From Robertmurraya sp. FSL R5-0851 (GTDB lineage Bacteria; Bacillota; Bacilli; Bacillales; Cytobacillaceae), in NCBI RefSeq assembly GCF_038002965.1, contig NZ_JBBOOE010000001.1:1407001-1471000 (forward strand): DNA of 64,000 bases. Direction: 5' to 3'. This document shows positions 27,951-37,455 of the stretch, piece after piece. The notes below the pieces were generated by a model. That model ran no database searches. It saw only the letters and a list, made by a program, of their open reading frames with translations, and was not told the DNA's origin. Position numbers and translations under genes: made by a program. The stretch's first letter is position 1. Each line of letters opens with the position of its first letter.

Positions 27951-28406
27951 ATGCCTAACCAAGTTGAACAAAAATTAATTCAGCCACTTTTTGATGCTTT
28001 GCAAAAAGAGCGTTTTGTGACTCTTTCAACAGTAGACTTTGAAACAGGGGGACCGAATGTAAGTGCTATCTCTTGGATTTTAGCAAAGACGGATGAAAAA
28101 ATCTATTTTGCTGTGGATAATCGCTCGAGAATTGTGCAAAACATTCAAAAAAACAATCAGGTCGTTGTAAACCTAATTGTGAATGAATCGACTTATTCAA
28201 TAAGTGGAGAAGCAAGTGTTAAGATGGAAAAGCTAAACGATGTACCCCTAAAGCTTGCTTTAATTGAAATCTCCATTAAAGAAGTGCGTGATGTTATGTT
28301 CTACGGTTCAAAAATAACTGTAGAGCCAGAATACGATAAAACCTATGATAAAGCGGCAGCAACACGTCTAGATAATCAAGTAATGGATGCAATGAGAAAA
28401 GCTTAG
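27951..28406 (+). CDS. Pyridoxamine-phosphate-oxidase-fold protein
   Basis: A 151-residue protein of the flavin-binding split-barrel (PNPOx-like) type: FVTLSTVDFETGGPNVSAISWI (about 22-43), then IYFAVDNRSRIVQNIQKNNQVVVNLIV, the usual strand-helix-strand pattern of the fold. It may bind FMN or heme; the substrate is not evident. TAAGGAGGGA precedes the ATG by nine bases. It is a single gene, divergent from ylaI and convergent with ylaJ, with a shared terminator. Confidence 0.82.
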   Translation: MPNQVEQKLIQPLFDALQKERFVTLSTVDFETGGPNVSAISWILAKTDEKIYFAVDNRSRIVQNIQKNNQVVVNLIVNESTYSISGEASVKMEKLNDVPLKLALIEISIKEVRDVMFYGSKITVEPEYDKTYDKAAATRLDNQVMDAMRKA

Positions 28407-28425
28407 CCTAATGGGCTAAGCTTTT
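28397..28425. terminator. Bidirectional terminator
   Basis: AAAAGCTTAGCC/GGCTAAGCTTTT perfect 12-bp stem, loop TAATG, overlapping the stop codon of the split-barrel gene and followed by GTTGTTTTTTT. Confidence 0.9.
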
Positions 28426-28434
28426 GTTGTTTTT

Positions 28435-29034
28435 TTAGTCCTTATGGCCATGTGATTGTTTTTCCTGTGTTTTATCTAATTCTTTCGTTTCTCCTTCATC
28501 CAGCTTACGTTTTGATTTTTCGGTCGCTTTATTTGCATTTGGATCGATAATATCTGCTGGAACCTCTGGCATTAAGCGTCCGGATATATCAGCTAATTCA
28601 TTTACAATGCCTTGAATAGGCGCACCACTCTGTATGTCTTCTTGTATTTCTCTTAATCGCGCGGTCATGTCCGGATCGGCGATAACCACTGCTCTTGCAC
28701 CATGAGGATCATTCTTTAAACTTTCAGCAACAGTATATTTAATCGATCCTACTTCTGATCTGTCAATGTCTTCATTTACATCGATACCAACAATCGAATA
28801 TCTTCCCAAAACAACTGCAGTTGCATCATTCACACTTGGAATGGAAGTAGCTAAATCAACTAAGTGTTTTGAAACTTCTTGGCCTGTTTCACGATCAATA
28901 TTAGGTATGGTACTATTTTTGACATTTATGGTACGTGGTTCTTCGTTCTGGTTTGCTTTAGATGTCGTATTATCTTGAGTACCGCACGCGGAAAGTAATA
29001 AGCTGAATGTCAGTATAACAAGGGTTTTCTTCAT
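28435..29034 (-). CDS. ylaJ: YhcN/YlaJ-family sporulation lipoprotein
   Basis: A 199-residue lipoprotein. The signal peptide ends LLLSAC (lipidated C17), and the mature part contains the YhcN/YlaJ domain (residues about 50-150; VNDATAVVLGRYSIVGIDV and VKNDPHGARAVVIADPD type segments). The C-terminal 40 residues are highly charged (Lys/Glu). Members are made during sporulation and affect spore germination in B. subtilis. The start at 29034 has CGGAGGTG seven bases upstream. It is divergent from ylaK. Confidence 0.9.
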   Translation of the reverse strand: MKKTLVILTFSLLLSACGTQDNTTSKANQNEEPRTINVKNSTIPNIDRETGQEVSKHLVDLATSIPSVNDATAVVLGRYSIVGIDVNEDIDRSEVGSIKYTVAESLKNDPHGARAVVIADPDMTARLREIQEDIQSGAPIQGIVNELADISGRLMPEVPADIIDPNANKATEKSKRKLDEGETKELDKTQEKQSHGHKD

Positions 29035-29205
29035 AAAGTACACCTCCGAATAATGTTTGGTTACCGTTTATTGTGCAAAAATTCTTCTATCTTTATACAA
29101 GAAAACATATAGTTTACCAAAGCTCTTTTCTTAAGCAGAAATTTTGGCAAGGACATGTGGTTAATTCAAATTACTATAGAATTAAGAGGAGCAGGAGGCA
29201 TCAGT

Positions 29206-30534
29206 TTGAGTAAAATTTACGTATTAGATACCAATGTCTTGTTACAAGACCCATATTCCATTTTTTCCTTTGAGGACAATGAGGTAGTAATACCAGCCGT
29301 AGTTCTAGAGGAAGTGGATTCGAAAAAAAGGTATATGGATGAAATTGGAAGAAACGCAAGACAAGTATCAAGGCTCATTGATAATTTAAGACAAACTGGA
29401 AAATTACATGAAAAAATTCCACTAGAAAATGGTGGAGTGATGAGAATTGAATTGAATCACCGATCCTTTCATCAACTCCAGGATATTTTTGTTGAGAAAA
29501 CAAATGATAACAGAATACTCGCAGTAGCCAAAAATTTATCGTTAGAAGAGGAAACAAAAGAAAACGGCCGCTTAGTGATCTTGGTCAGTAAAGATGCATT
29601 AGTACGAGTGAAAGCTGATGCAATCGGTTTGAATTCAGAGGATTTTTTAAGTGATCGTGTAATTGAAAATGATGCCATTTATACTGGGTATGCAGAGTTA
29701 TTTGTAGCCGTAGAAGTATTAAATCAGTTTTACGAAAAGGGAGAAATTCCTATATCATTATTTTCTACTTATTCTTTTTATCCAAATCAGTTCTTAGTCC
29801 TTAAGGATGCAATGGGATCTTCTCAATCCGCACTTGGTATGGTCGATTCAAAGAGACAGAAGATAAAAAAGCTTGTATTCGATCATGATCATATATGGGG
29901 AATTCGGTCAAGAAATGTTCAACAGACTATGGCGATTGAGTTGCTTTTGAGAAAAGACCTTCCGCTAGTGACTTTAATTGGTAAGGCGGGAACAGGGAAG
30001 ACTCTTCTTGCTCTTGCAGCAGGGTTGATGCAAACCGAGGATTATGGGGAGTATAAGAAGTTATTGGTGGCTAGACCGATTGTTCCTGTAGGGAAGGATC
30101 TTGGATTCTTACCTGGTGAAAAGGAAGAAAAACTTCGGCCATGGATGCAGCCAATTTATGACAATTTAGAATATCTGTTTAATGTGAAAAAGCCTGGGGA
30201 GCTTGATGCGATTCTAGCAGGCATGGGTTCAATTGAAGTAGAGGCTCTAACTTATATTAGGGGAAGAAGTATACCGGAACAATTTATTATTATTGATGAA
30301 GCTCAAAATTTAACAAAACATGAAGTGAAGACCATTCTTACGAGAGTTGGCGAAAAAAGCAAAATTGTATTGATGGGGGACCCTGAGCAAATTGATCATC
30401 CTTATCTTGACGCATATAACAATGGCCTTACATATGTAGTCGAGAGATTTAAGGACCAATCGATATCCGGCCATGTGAAGTTATTTAAGGGAGAGAGGTC
30501 TGGTCTTGCACAACTAGCAGCTGACCTTTTATAA
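29206..30534 (+). CDS. ylaK: PIN-PhoH2 protein YlaK
   Basis: A 442-residue fusion of an N-terminal PIN ribonuclease-like domain (LDTNVLLQDP at 7-16, further acidic residues to about 135) with a C-terminal PhoH-type ATPase (Walker A GKAGTGKT at 259-266, Walker B FIIIDEAQ). PhoH2 proteins are proposed to unwind and cleave RNA. TTG at 29206 is chosen as start: GCAGGAGGC lies upstream, and the resulting N-terminus MSKIYVLDTN and 442-residue length match B. subtilis YlaK. An ATG 51 bases upstream is less likely. Confidence 0.92.
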   Translation: MSKIYVLDTNVLLQDPYSIFSFEDNEVVIPAVVLEEVDSKKRYMDEIGRNARQVSRLIDNLRQTGKLHEKIPLENGGVMRIELNHRSFHQLQDIFVEKTNDNRILAVAKNLSLEEETKENGRLVILVSKDALVRVKADAIGLNSEDFLSDRVIENDAIYTGYAELFVAVEVLNQFYEKGEIPISLFSTYSFYPNQFLVLKDAMGSSQSALGMVDSKRQKIKKLVFDHDHIWGIRSRNVQQTMAIELLLRKDLPLVTLIGKAGTGKTLLALAAGLMQTEDYGEYKKLLVARPIVPVGKDLGFLPGEKEEKLRPWMQPIYDNLEYLFNVKKPGELDAILAGMGSIEVEALTYIRGRSIPEQFIIIDEAQNLTKHEVKTILTRVGEKSKIVLMGDPEQIDHPYLDAYNNGLTYVVERFKDQSISGHVKLFKGERSGLAQLAADLL

Positions 30535-30579
30535 GAATAGTGATTTTTTTTACCCTTAAGTAGCACAAGCATTAACAAG

Positions 30580-30620
30580 CTATCGAATAAAAGAAGGCGC
30601 GCCCTTCTTTTATTCGATAG
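30580..30620. terminator. Long perfect inverted repeat, convergent terminator
   Basis: An 18-bp perfect stem (30580-30597 with 30603-30620) around CGCGC. The A-rich and T-rich parts within the arms (AATAAAAGAAGG/CCTTCTTTTATT) can act as terminator in both directions. It contains the last codons and stop of the convergent ylaL-like gene. Confidence 0.85.
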
Positions 30621-31107
30621 CCACCGCACGAATATTTTTTATTGGTTGATGTTTATTAGATCCATCTCCGTAAAAGGCATACACGGGGCCATCTTCTTTT
30701 AATGGCTTACCATCCTTTGAAAAACCCAAGATTAACTCTTGTCCTAACTCTAGAGGCATAGATACTTCGCCATCTGTTGTCACTAGTGTTAAGCTTTTAG
30801 CACCAGTTTTAATATCTGCATTTTTTAAAAATGGCTTTAGTGGCATCCCAAATGTTCCTGTAAGAACTTTTTCTTTTTCAAATTTCTTCTCGGTCTTTAA
30901 AGTCGGTGGAAAAACAGCTCCCTCCATTATTTCACGATCCCAATGCTTAGACATGCTCTTTTTATATTCTTCTAAATCATCTACTTCTTCTTGACTTCTC
31001 TCAAAATAGGTAGTCAAATCCACTCTACGATCGTCAAAGATCCAAACTCCAGGGTCTAAGGTGATTGTAAAATTTACTTTCCCTTTGATTGGTATAATAT
31101 TTTCCAT
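30610..31107 (-). CDS. ylaL: YlaL-like hypothetical protein
   Basis: A 165-residue soluble protein (MENIIPIKGKVNFTITLDPGVWIFDDRRVDL...). The middle is acidic and rich in Glu/Lys; the C-terminal half is beta-rich (GEVSMPLELGQELILGF). It occupies the place of ylaL, next to ylaK, and has similar length; that is the basis for the name. I know no function. AGGGGGAACAGTT precedes the ATG. Its stop lies in a long convergent terminator. Confidence 0.65.
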   Translation of the reverse strand: MENIIPIKGKVNFTITLDPGVWIFDDRRVDLTTYFERSQEEVDDLEEYKKSMSKHWDREIMEGAVFPPTLKTEKKFEKEKVLTGTFGMPLKPFLKNADIKTGAKSLTLVTTDGEVSMPLELGQELILGFSKDGKPLKEDGPVYAFYGDGSNKHQPIKNIRAVAIE

Positions 31108-31282
31108 AACTGTTCCCCCTTTGTATCCTTAGTATAGACGTAAAACCAATAAAAGTCATTTTTGGAGGATATTCAAAATTTGCTGAATCTTTCTACGGGT
31201 TCTCTTGATTATCCTTGCAATTTTCCTCTTAAACGTATAAAATTTATAGATAGGATAAACGCTCGGAAACGGGGGGACTAAG

Positions 31283-31564
31283 TTGGCGTCTGACATGGTA
31301 TTAGATCATAAAGAAAGAGCAAATGCCTTATTAAAGGCTGACGCTGATAAAATTCTAAAGTTAATTAAAGTACAAATGGATAACTTAACGATGCCTCAGT
31401 GTCCATTATATGAAGAGGTTCTGGATACACAAATGTTTGGTCTATCTCGTGAAATAGATTTTGCTGTTCGCCTTGGCTTGATTGAAGAAAAAGAAGGTAA
31501 GGCGATTTTAGGAGAACTAGAAAGAGAACTATCAGCCCTTCATGAAGCATCGCAAAGAAAATAA
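31283..31564 (+). CDS. ylaN: YlaN (UPF0358), iron homeostasis protein
   Basis: A 93-residue mostly helical cytoplasmic protein. The start is TTG (31283), with GGGGGGACTAAG upstream; [24 protein letters not shown] is the typical YlaN N-terminus. Work on B. subtilis and S. aureus links YlaN to iron supply and to the Fur repressor, so an iron-related role is expected here. An in-frame ATG at 31295 is the alternative start. It is a single gene with its own terminator upstream of ftsW, the B. subtilis order. Confidence 0.93.
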   Translation: MASDMVLDHKERANALLKADADKILKLIKVQMDNLTMPQCPLYEEVLDTQMFGLSREIDFAVRLGLIEEKEGKAILGELERELSALHEASQRK

Positions 31565-31578
31565 CGTACTTTCGAAAG

Positions 31579-31616
31579 CTCAAACTTTCTCAAGAGAGAC
31601 TGTTTGAGTTTTTTTA
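31579..31616 (+). terminator. Terminator of ylaN
   Basis: CTCAAAC/GTTTGAG outer stem plus inner TCTC/GAGA, followed by TTTTTTT. Confidence 0.9.
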
Positions 31617-31701
31617 TAAAGTATTTATTCTGAAAATTTGATATTATTAAGATAATAATTTTCAGTTGAACTTTTCTTCACATCAAATGCAGGAAATTCA
31701 A

Positions 31702-31710
31702 TGTTATAAT
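31702..31710 (+). promoter_or_regulatory. Extended -10 promoter of ftsW
   Basis: TGTTATAAT (TG at 31702-31703, TATAAT at 31705-31710), 41 bases before the ftsW start. No clear -35. Confidence 0.5.
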
Positions 31711-31751
31711 ATAATACATATTACGACTAAGAAGATGGGGAAGAGGGTTAC

Positions 31752-32966
31752 ATGTTTAAAAAAATACTAAAATCATATGATTATTCATTAATCCTAGTTG
31801 TGGTATTGTTATCGATATTTGGACTTGTTATGATATATAGCTCAAGTATGGTTACAGCTATTCAAAGGTATGGATATGAAAGTGATCATTTTTATGATCG
31901 CCAAAAAATATTTTTAATTGTTGGGGCTGTTTTATTTCTTTTCTTTTCTGCATTTCCATACAAAATTATGCTAAGCAATCGTTTTTTAATTCCAATTGTG
32001 ATATTTTCTTTTACGTTGCTCATATTTATTTTTCCCTTCGGTCATTCCGCGGGAAATGCTCAAAGTTGGTATAAGATAGGCCCACTAAGCCTGCAACCAT
32101 CTGAATTTGTAAAGGTAAGTGCTATCGTTTACTTATCGGCTGTGTATGCAAAAAAACAATCGTATATTAATCAGTTTAATCATGGTGTACTTCCACCTCT
32201 CGCTTTTATTATCATTGTTTGTTTTTTAATTGCACTTCAGCCAGACTTTGGAACAGCTGCACTCATTGTTGCTATTTCAGGTGTGATCATCCTTTCGTCT
32301 GGAATGAATTTAAAAAATATAGGCAAATTAGTTATGTTAGGTGCAATTCCTTCTATTCCACTGCTTATATTATTTAAGGATAAAATATTTTCCTCCGTAC
32401 GTGTCGGAAGGTTTGAAGCATTTTTCAATCCTTTTGCTGAAGAGATAGCCCAAAAGGAAGGCTATCATATGGTTAATTCGTTCCTTGCATTAGGTGCTGG
32501 TGGCATTAAAGGTCTTGGATTGGGACAAAGTGTCCAAAAATTAGGGTATTTACCTGAGCCACATACCGATTTTATAATGGCTGTAATATCCGAGGAACTT
32601 GGAATATTTGGTGTTGCATTTGTATTATTCAGCTTGGGTTTTATCGTCTTAAAAGGAATCTATATTGGTTTAAAAGGAAAGGATGCTTTTGGTAGTTTAC
32701 TAGCTATAGGTATCTCAGGGATGGTAGGAATTCAATCATTTGTAAATTTAGCAGGTGTTTCGGGAGTCATTCCGTTAACAGGGGTTCCATTGCCATTTAT
32801 TAGTTATGGAGGCTCATCTATTCTGCAACTTTCCATTGCAATGGGTATCTTGGTAAATGTTTCTATGTTCGTTAATTATGAGAAAAAGTTTAAAGAAACG
32901 AACGATAAAAAAGTAGAAACGATTCCTACTAATAACCGTTTTGAAGGCTTTCAAATAAAAAAATAA
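31752..32966 (+). CDS. ftsW: Cell division peptidoglycan polymerase FtsW
   Basis: A 404-residue SEDS-family membrane glycosyltransferase with about ten predicted helices. It polymerises lipid II at the division septum together with a class B penicillin-binding protein. Family signatures are WYKIGPLSLQPSEFVK (about 111-126), EGYHMVNSFLALGAGGIKGLGLG (about 236-258), the LPEPHTDFIMAVISEELG segment and GVPLPFISYGGSS near the C-terminus. SpoVE and RodA are close relatives, but the position between ylaN and pyc is that of ftsW. GAAGAGGG lies upstream of the ATG. Confidence 0.93.
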   Translation: MFKKILKSYDYSLILVVVLLSIFGLVMIYSSSMVTAIQRYGYESDHFYDRQKIFLIVGAVLFLFFSAFPYKIMLSNRFLIPIVIFSFTLLIFIFPFGHSAGNAQSWYKIGPLSLQPSEFVKVSAIVYLSAVYAKKQSYINQFNHGVLPPLAFIIIVCFLIALQPDFGTAALIVAISGVIILSSGMNLKNIGKLVMLGAIPSIPLLILFKDKIFSSVRVGRFEAFFNPFAEEIAQKEGYHMVNSFLALGAGGIKGLGLGQSVQKLGYLPEPHTDFIMAVISEELGIFGVAFVLFSLGFIVLKGIYIGLKGKDAFGSLLAIGISGMVGIQSFVNLAGVSGVIPLTGVPLPFISYGGSSILQLSIAMGILVNVSMFVNYEKKFKETNDKKVETIPTNNRFEGFQIKK

Positions 32967-32999
32967 GCGCTCTTGGTTACTTGACCAAGCGCTTTTTAT
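32966..32999 (+). terminator. Terminator of ftsW
   Basis: AGCGCTCTTGGT pairs with ACCAAGCGCT (bulged) around TACTTG, followed by TTTTTATAAA. Confidence 0.88.
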
Positions 33000-33040
33000 A
33001 AATACAAACTAGTATAAATATACAGAATGGGGTGTTTTAC

Positions 33041-36000
33041 TTGCAAAGAAAGATTAATAAGGTGTTAGTTGCAAATCGAGGAGAAATAGCTATACGTGTG
33101 TTTAGAGCTTGTACAGAGCTTAATATACGAACAGTTGCTATATATTCAAAGGAAGATTCCGGTGCATATCATCGTTATAAAGCTGATGAAGCATACCTCG
33201 TTGGAGAAGGTAAAAAACCAATTGATGCTTATTTAGACATTGAAGGAATTATTAACATAGCAAAACACAGTGATGTAGATGCTATTCACCCAGGTTATGG
33301 ATTTCTTTCAGAAAACATCCATTTTGCAAGAAGATGTGAAGAGGAAGGGATTATCTTTATTGGTCCAAAATCAAGGCATCTTGACATGTTTGGTGACAAA
33401 GTAAAAGCAAGGACGCAAGCCCAAGCTGCAAAGATTCCAGTCATTCCTGGTAGCGATGGTCCTGTAAATAGCTTAGAGGAAGTTATTGCTTTCGGGAAAG
33501 AATATCACTATCCGATTATCATTAAAGCATCACTCGGTGGTGGTGGAAGAGGTATGCGTATCGTTAGGCATTTAGAAGAAGTAAAAGAAGCCTACGAGCG
33601 AGCAAAATCTGAAGCGAAAGCAGCGTTTGGAAATGACGAAGTATATGTTGAAAAATATATTGAAAAGCCAAAGCATATTGAGGTTCAAATTATTGGGGAT
33701 CAGTTTGGTAATATTGTCCATCTTTATGAAAGAGATTGTTCAGTCCAACGTCGTCATCAAAAAGTAGTAGAGGTTGCACCGTGTATCTCTATTTCAGAAG
33801 ATCTTAGAGATAGAATTTGTGCTGCTGCTGTTGATTTAATGAAAAATGTAGATTATTTAAATGCTGGAACAGTAGAATTCCTTGTTTCAGGAGAAGATTT
33901 CTACTTTATTGAAGTAAACCCGCGTGTACAGGTTGAACATACCATTACAGAGATGATCACTGGTGTTGATATTGTTCAAACACAAATATTGGTTGCAGAA
34001 GGTCATGAGCTACATGATGAAACGGTAGGTATTCCAAAGCAAGAAGATATTCGAATTATGGGATATGCCATTCAATCTCGTGTGACAACGGAGGATCCGT
34101 TGAACAATTTTATGCCGGATACAGGAAGGTTAATGACGTACCGTTCAGGTGGTGGTTTTGGAGTTAGATTGGATGCAGGTAACGGTTTCCAAGGAGCTAT
34201 TATTACTCCATATTATGATTCCTTGCTTGTTAAGTTATCAACACATGCCTTAACGTATGAACAAGCTTGTGCAAAAATGGTAAGAAATTTACAAGAGTTC
34301 CGTATTCGAGGAATTAAAACGAATATTCCTTTCTTGGAGAATGTTGTAAAGCACAAAGATTTCCGCAGTGGGAATTATGATACGTCATTTATTGATTCTT
34401 CACCAGAGTTATTTATGTTCCCTGTTCGTAAAGACAGAGGTACAAAAATGCTTTCTTATATCGGGAATGTAACCATTAACGGTTTCCCGGGAATTGAGAG
34501 AAAGAAAAAGCCTGTTTTTGATAAGCCAAGAATCCCAGTAACAGATTCATTTAGTGTTCAAAGTGGAACAAAGCAAATTCTTGATGAAAGAGGAGCCGAG
34601 GGCTTAGTAAAGTGGATTAAAGAGCAACCTGAAGTTCTTTTAACAGATACTACTTTTAGAGATGCACATCAGTCATTACTAGCTACTCGTGTTCGTACGA
34701 CAGATTTAAAGCATATCGCAGAGCCGACATCGTTATTACTACCTGATATGTTTTCTTTGGAGATGTGGGGTGGAGCTACATTTGATGTGGCGTACAATTT
34801 CTTAAAGGAAGATCCATGGGATAGACTTTTAACTTTAAGAAAGCAGATTCCAAATGTATTATTCCAAATGCTACTCCGAGCTTCAAATGCTGTTGGATAT
34901 AAAAATTATCCAGACAATGTGATTCGTGAGTTTGTGGAGAAATCTGCATATGCAGGTATCGACGTATTCCGTATTTTTGATAGTCTGAACTGGGTTAAAG
35001 GGATGGAAGTAGCTATTCAAGCCGTAAGAGATACGGGGAAAATAGCTGAAGCGGCCATTTGTTATACAGGAGACATCCTTGATACATCGAGACCGAAGTA
35101 TAACTTAAACTACTATAAGGATTTGGCTAAAGAACTCCAAAATCAAGGGGCACATATTTTAGCTATTAAGGATATGGCAGGTTTATTAAAACCAGAAGCT
35201 GCATATCAATTAATTTCTGAATTAAAAGAAACCATTGATATTCCGATTCACCTACACACTCATGATACAAGTGGAAATGGAATATTTACGTATGCAAAAG
35301 CCATCGAGGCTGGTGTTGATATTGTAGATACAGCATTAAGCACAATGGCAGGATTAACATCACAGCCAAGTGCAAATACATTGTACTATGCACTTGAAGG
35401 CAATGATCGTAAGCCGAAGGTAGATATTAAAGCGTTAGAACAGCTTTCTTACTACTGGGAAGATGTGAGAAAGTACTACCACGATTTCGAAAGTGGAATG
35501 ATGTCTCCACATACAGAAGTGTATCAGCACGAAATGCCAGGTGGTCAATATAGCAATCTTCAACAACAAGCTAAAGCAGTTGGCCTTGCTGACCAGTGGG
35601 AAGATGTGAAAGAAATGTACGCGCGAGTAAATCATATGTTTGGTGATATCGTTAAAGTTACTCCGTCTTCAAAAGTCGTAGGTGATATGGCATTGTATAT
35701 GGTTCAAAACGATCTAACGGAAGAAGATGTCCTTTCTAAAGGAGATAGTCTTGATTTCCCTAATTCGGTTGTAGAATTATTTGAAGGATATTTAGGACAG
35801 CCTGTTGGAGGCTTCCCAGAAGAACTTCAAAAAGTGATCCTAAAAGGTCGCGAGCCAATCACGGTAAGACCTGGAGAACTATTGGAGGATGTTGATTTTA
35901 CAGCTTTAAAAGAAAAGTTATTCAAAGAATTAGGAAGACCTGTAACGAGCTTTGATGCCATTGCTTATGCATTATATCCAAAGGTATTTAAAGACTATAC

Positions 36001-36478
36001 GGCTATGGTGGAGCAGTTTGGCGAAATTTCGGTGTTAGATACACCTACTTTCCTATACGGGATGAGACTAGGAGAGGAAATAGAAGTCGAAATTGAAACA
36101 GGTAAAACATTAATCGTGAAGCTTATCTCTATTGGTCAGCCTCAAGCTGATGGTACTCGTATCGTCTACTTTGAGTTAAATGGACAGCCGAGAGAAGTAG
36201 TTATTAAGGATGAAAGTATTAAATCCACAGTTGCCACTAAGATTAAAGCTGATCCGAAGAAAGAAACTCATATCGGAGCTTCAATGCCAGGGACAGTGAT
36301 TAAAGTGTTAGTCTCTAAAGACGAAAAGGTCGAAAAAGGTGATCACTTGATGATTACAGAAGCTATGAAAATGGAAACGACCGTTCAAGCTCCGTTCTCA
36401 GGCTTTGTTAAAGATATTTATGTTTCAAATGGTGAAGCCATTCAAACGGGTGACCTACTAATCGAGTTACAGAAATAA
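33041..36478 (+). CDS. pyc: Pyruvate carboxylase
   Basis: A 1145-residue biotin enzyme that makes oxaloacetate from pyruvate and bicarbonate with ATP. Domain order: biotin carboxylase (1 to about 455, GGGGRGMR ATP loop), carboxyltransferase (about 535-815, DTTFRDAHQSLLATR with the metal and pyruvate site), tetramerisation region, and C-terminal biotinyl domain with the biotinylated lysine in EAMKMET. TTG at 33041 is preferred: GGGGTG lies seven bases upstream and the start then resembles homologues; the in-frame GTG at 33032 overlaps that site. Acetyl-CoA from the Pdh complex normally activates this enzyme. Monocistronic. Confidence 0.96.
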   Translation: MQRKINKVLVANRGEIAIRVFRACTELNIRTVAIYSKEDSGAYHRYKADEAYLVGEGKKPIDAYLDIEGIINIAKHSDVDAIHPGYGFLSENIHFARRCEEEGIIFIGPKSRHLDMFGDKVKARTQAQAAKIPVIPGSDGPVNSLEEVIAFGKEYHYPIIIKASLGGGGRGMRIVRHLEEVKEAYERAKSEAKAAFGNDEVYVEKYIEKPKHIEVQIIGDQFGNIVHLYERDCSVQRRHQKVVEVAPCISISEDLRDRICAAAVDLMKNVDYLNAGTVEFLVSGEDFYFIEVNPRVQVEHTITEMITGVDIVQTQILVAEGHELHDETVGIPKQEDIRIMGYAIQSRVTTEDPLNNFMPDTGRLMTYRSGGGFGVRLDAGNGFQGAIITPYYDSLLVKLSTHALTYEQACAKMVRNLQEFRIRGIKTNIPFLENVVKHKDFRSGNYDTSFIDSSPELFMFPVRKDRGTKMLSYIGNVTINGFPGIERKKKPVFDKPRIPVTDSFSVQSGTKQILDERGAEGLVKWIKEQPEVLLTDTTFRDAHQSLLATRVRTTDLKHIAEPTSLLLPDMFSLEMWGGATFDVAYNFLKEDPWDRLLTLRKQIPNVLFQMLLRASNAVGYKNYPDNVIREFVEKSAYAGIDVFRIFDSLNWVKGMEVAIQAVRDTGKIAEAAICYTGDILDTSRPKYNLNYYKDLAKELQNQGAHILAIKDMAGLLKPEAAYQLISELKETIDIPIHLHTHDTSGNGIFTYAKAIEAGVDIVDTALSTMAGLTSQPSANTLYYALEGNDRKPKVDIKALEQLSYYWEDVRKYYHDFESGMMSPHTEVYQHEMPGGQYSNLQQQAKAVGLADQWEDVKEMYARVNHMFGDIVKVTPSSKVVGDMALYMVQNDLTEEDVLSKGDSLDFPNSVVELFEGYLGQPVGGFPEELQKVILKGREPITVRPGELLEDVDFTALKEKLFKELGRPVTSFDAIAYALYPKVFKDYTAMVEQFGEISVLDTPTFLYGMRLGEEIEVEIETGKTLIVKLISIGQPQADGTRIVYFELNGQPREVVIKDESIKSTVATKIKADPKKETHIGASMPGTVIKVLVSKDEKVEKGDHLMITEAMKMETTVQAPFSGFVKDIYVSNGEAIQTGDLLIELQK

Positions 36479-36482
36479 ACAG

Positions 36483-36518
36483 AAAAAAGGTGTTGCACAT
36501 ATGTGCAACACCTTTTTT
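36483..36518. terminator. Perfect palindromic terminator between pyc and ctaA
   Basis: A 36-bp perfect palindrome, AAAAAAGGTGTTGCACAT and its complement, with T-runs on both strands. It overlaps the ctaA stop codon. Confidence 0.95.
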
Positions 36519-37455
36519 ATAGAGCGTGATTATTTTTCTTATTAAGAGCAATCTGATTCTTTTTACTTCGAGTAACGAGGAGGATAAAATAGCTTAATAC
36601 TCCGAATAAGCAAGAGATAAAAAATGCGTGAGCTAATGCGACTGTTAAGTTCAGTCGAGTGAAAACGATTAAGGCTCCAGTCATTACTTGGAGTGATACT
36701 AGAATAAATGCTATTGTCCAACCCCAAACAATAACCTTCTCATTTTTGTAATGTTTATAAGCTAATACAGTAATATAACCAATCCAAAGGAAAATTAAAC
36801 CAGCTGCGAATCTATGTCCCATCTGTACCCATTCAAAAAAATTCGTAGGTAAGCCAATTGCGTTATTCAAACAGAAAGGCCAGTCTCTACATACGAGGCT
36901 AGCATTCACATGCCTTACTAGTGCGCCAGTGTAAACGACTACATAACTGTATACGCTAACTCCTATAATATGCTTACGCAAACGTGAATCAATGATTAAT
37001 TTATGAGCTTCAAAACGCTTGTCTATCTCAAAAATAAGAAGTGTTAAAAGTAAAACAGCAGCGAATGAAATCAAAGAGATACCAAAATGTAAAGCTAGTA
37101 CAAAATCTGACTGTCCCCAAACAACTGCGGCAGCACCGATTAATCCTTGTAATACGAGGAAGAAAAAAGATAATGCCGATAAAAATTTTGTCTCACGGAT
37201 ATGACCAATCGTTTTCCATGACCAAATGGATAATACCAATACCATTAAGCCAACTACACCAGAAACAACACGGTGAGCAAGTTCAATAATTAACTCGAGT
37301 GATATGTCAGTTGGAATAAGTTGACCATTACATAACGGCCAAGAACGGCCACAACCCATCCCGGACTCTGTTTTTGTAACAAGTGCTCCTCCTAAGAGAA
37401 TGAATAACATACCAATCGTTGTAAGGACAGAAAACCATTTTAAGGCCCTGTTCAA
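36517..37455 (-). CDS. ctaA: Heme A synthase
   Basis: A 312-residue eight-helix membrane enzyme that oxidises the C8 methyl of heme O to give heme A for the aa3/caa3 oxidases. Conserved sites are visible: [23 protein letters not shown] (about 21-43, with the cysteine pair) and histidines in [24 protein letters not shown] and LAHAFF. TTG at 37455 is taken as start because AAGGTGA lies seven bases upstream and MNRALKWF matches B. subtilis CtaA; an in-frame GTG at 37464 overlaps the site. It is divergent from ctaB across a 629-bp region, as in B. subtilis but with a longer gap. Confidence 0.94.
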   Translation of the reverse strand: MNRALKWFSVLTTIGMLFILLGGALVTKTESGMGCGRSWPLCNGQLIPTDISLELIIELAHRVVSGVVGLMVLVLSIWSWKTIGHIRETKFLSALSFFFLVLQGLIGAAAVVWGQSDFVLALHFGISLISFAAVLLLTLLIFEIDKRFEAHKLIIDSRLRKHIIGVSVYSYVVVYTGALVRHVNASLVCRDWPFCLNNAIGLPTNFFEWVQMGHRFAAGLIFLWIGYITVLAYKHYKNEKVIVWGWTIAFILVSLQVMTGALIVFTRLNLTVALAHAFFISCLFGVLSYFILLVTRSKKNQIALNKKNNHAL

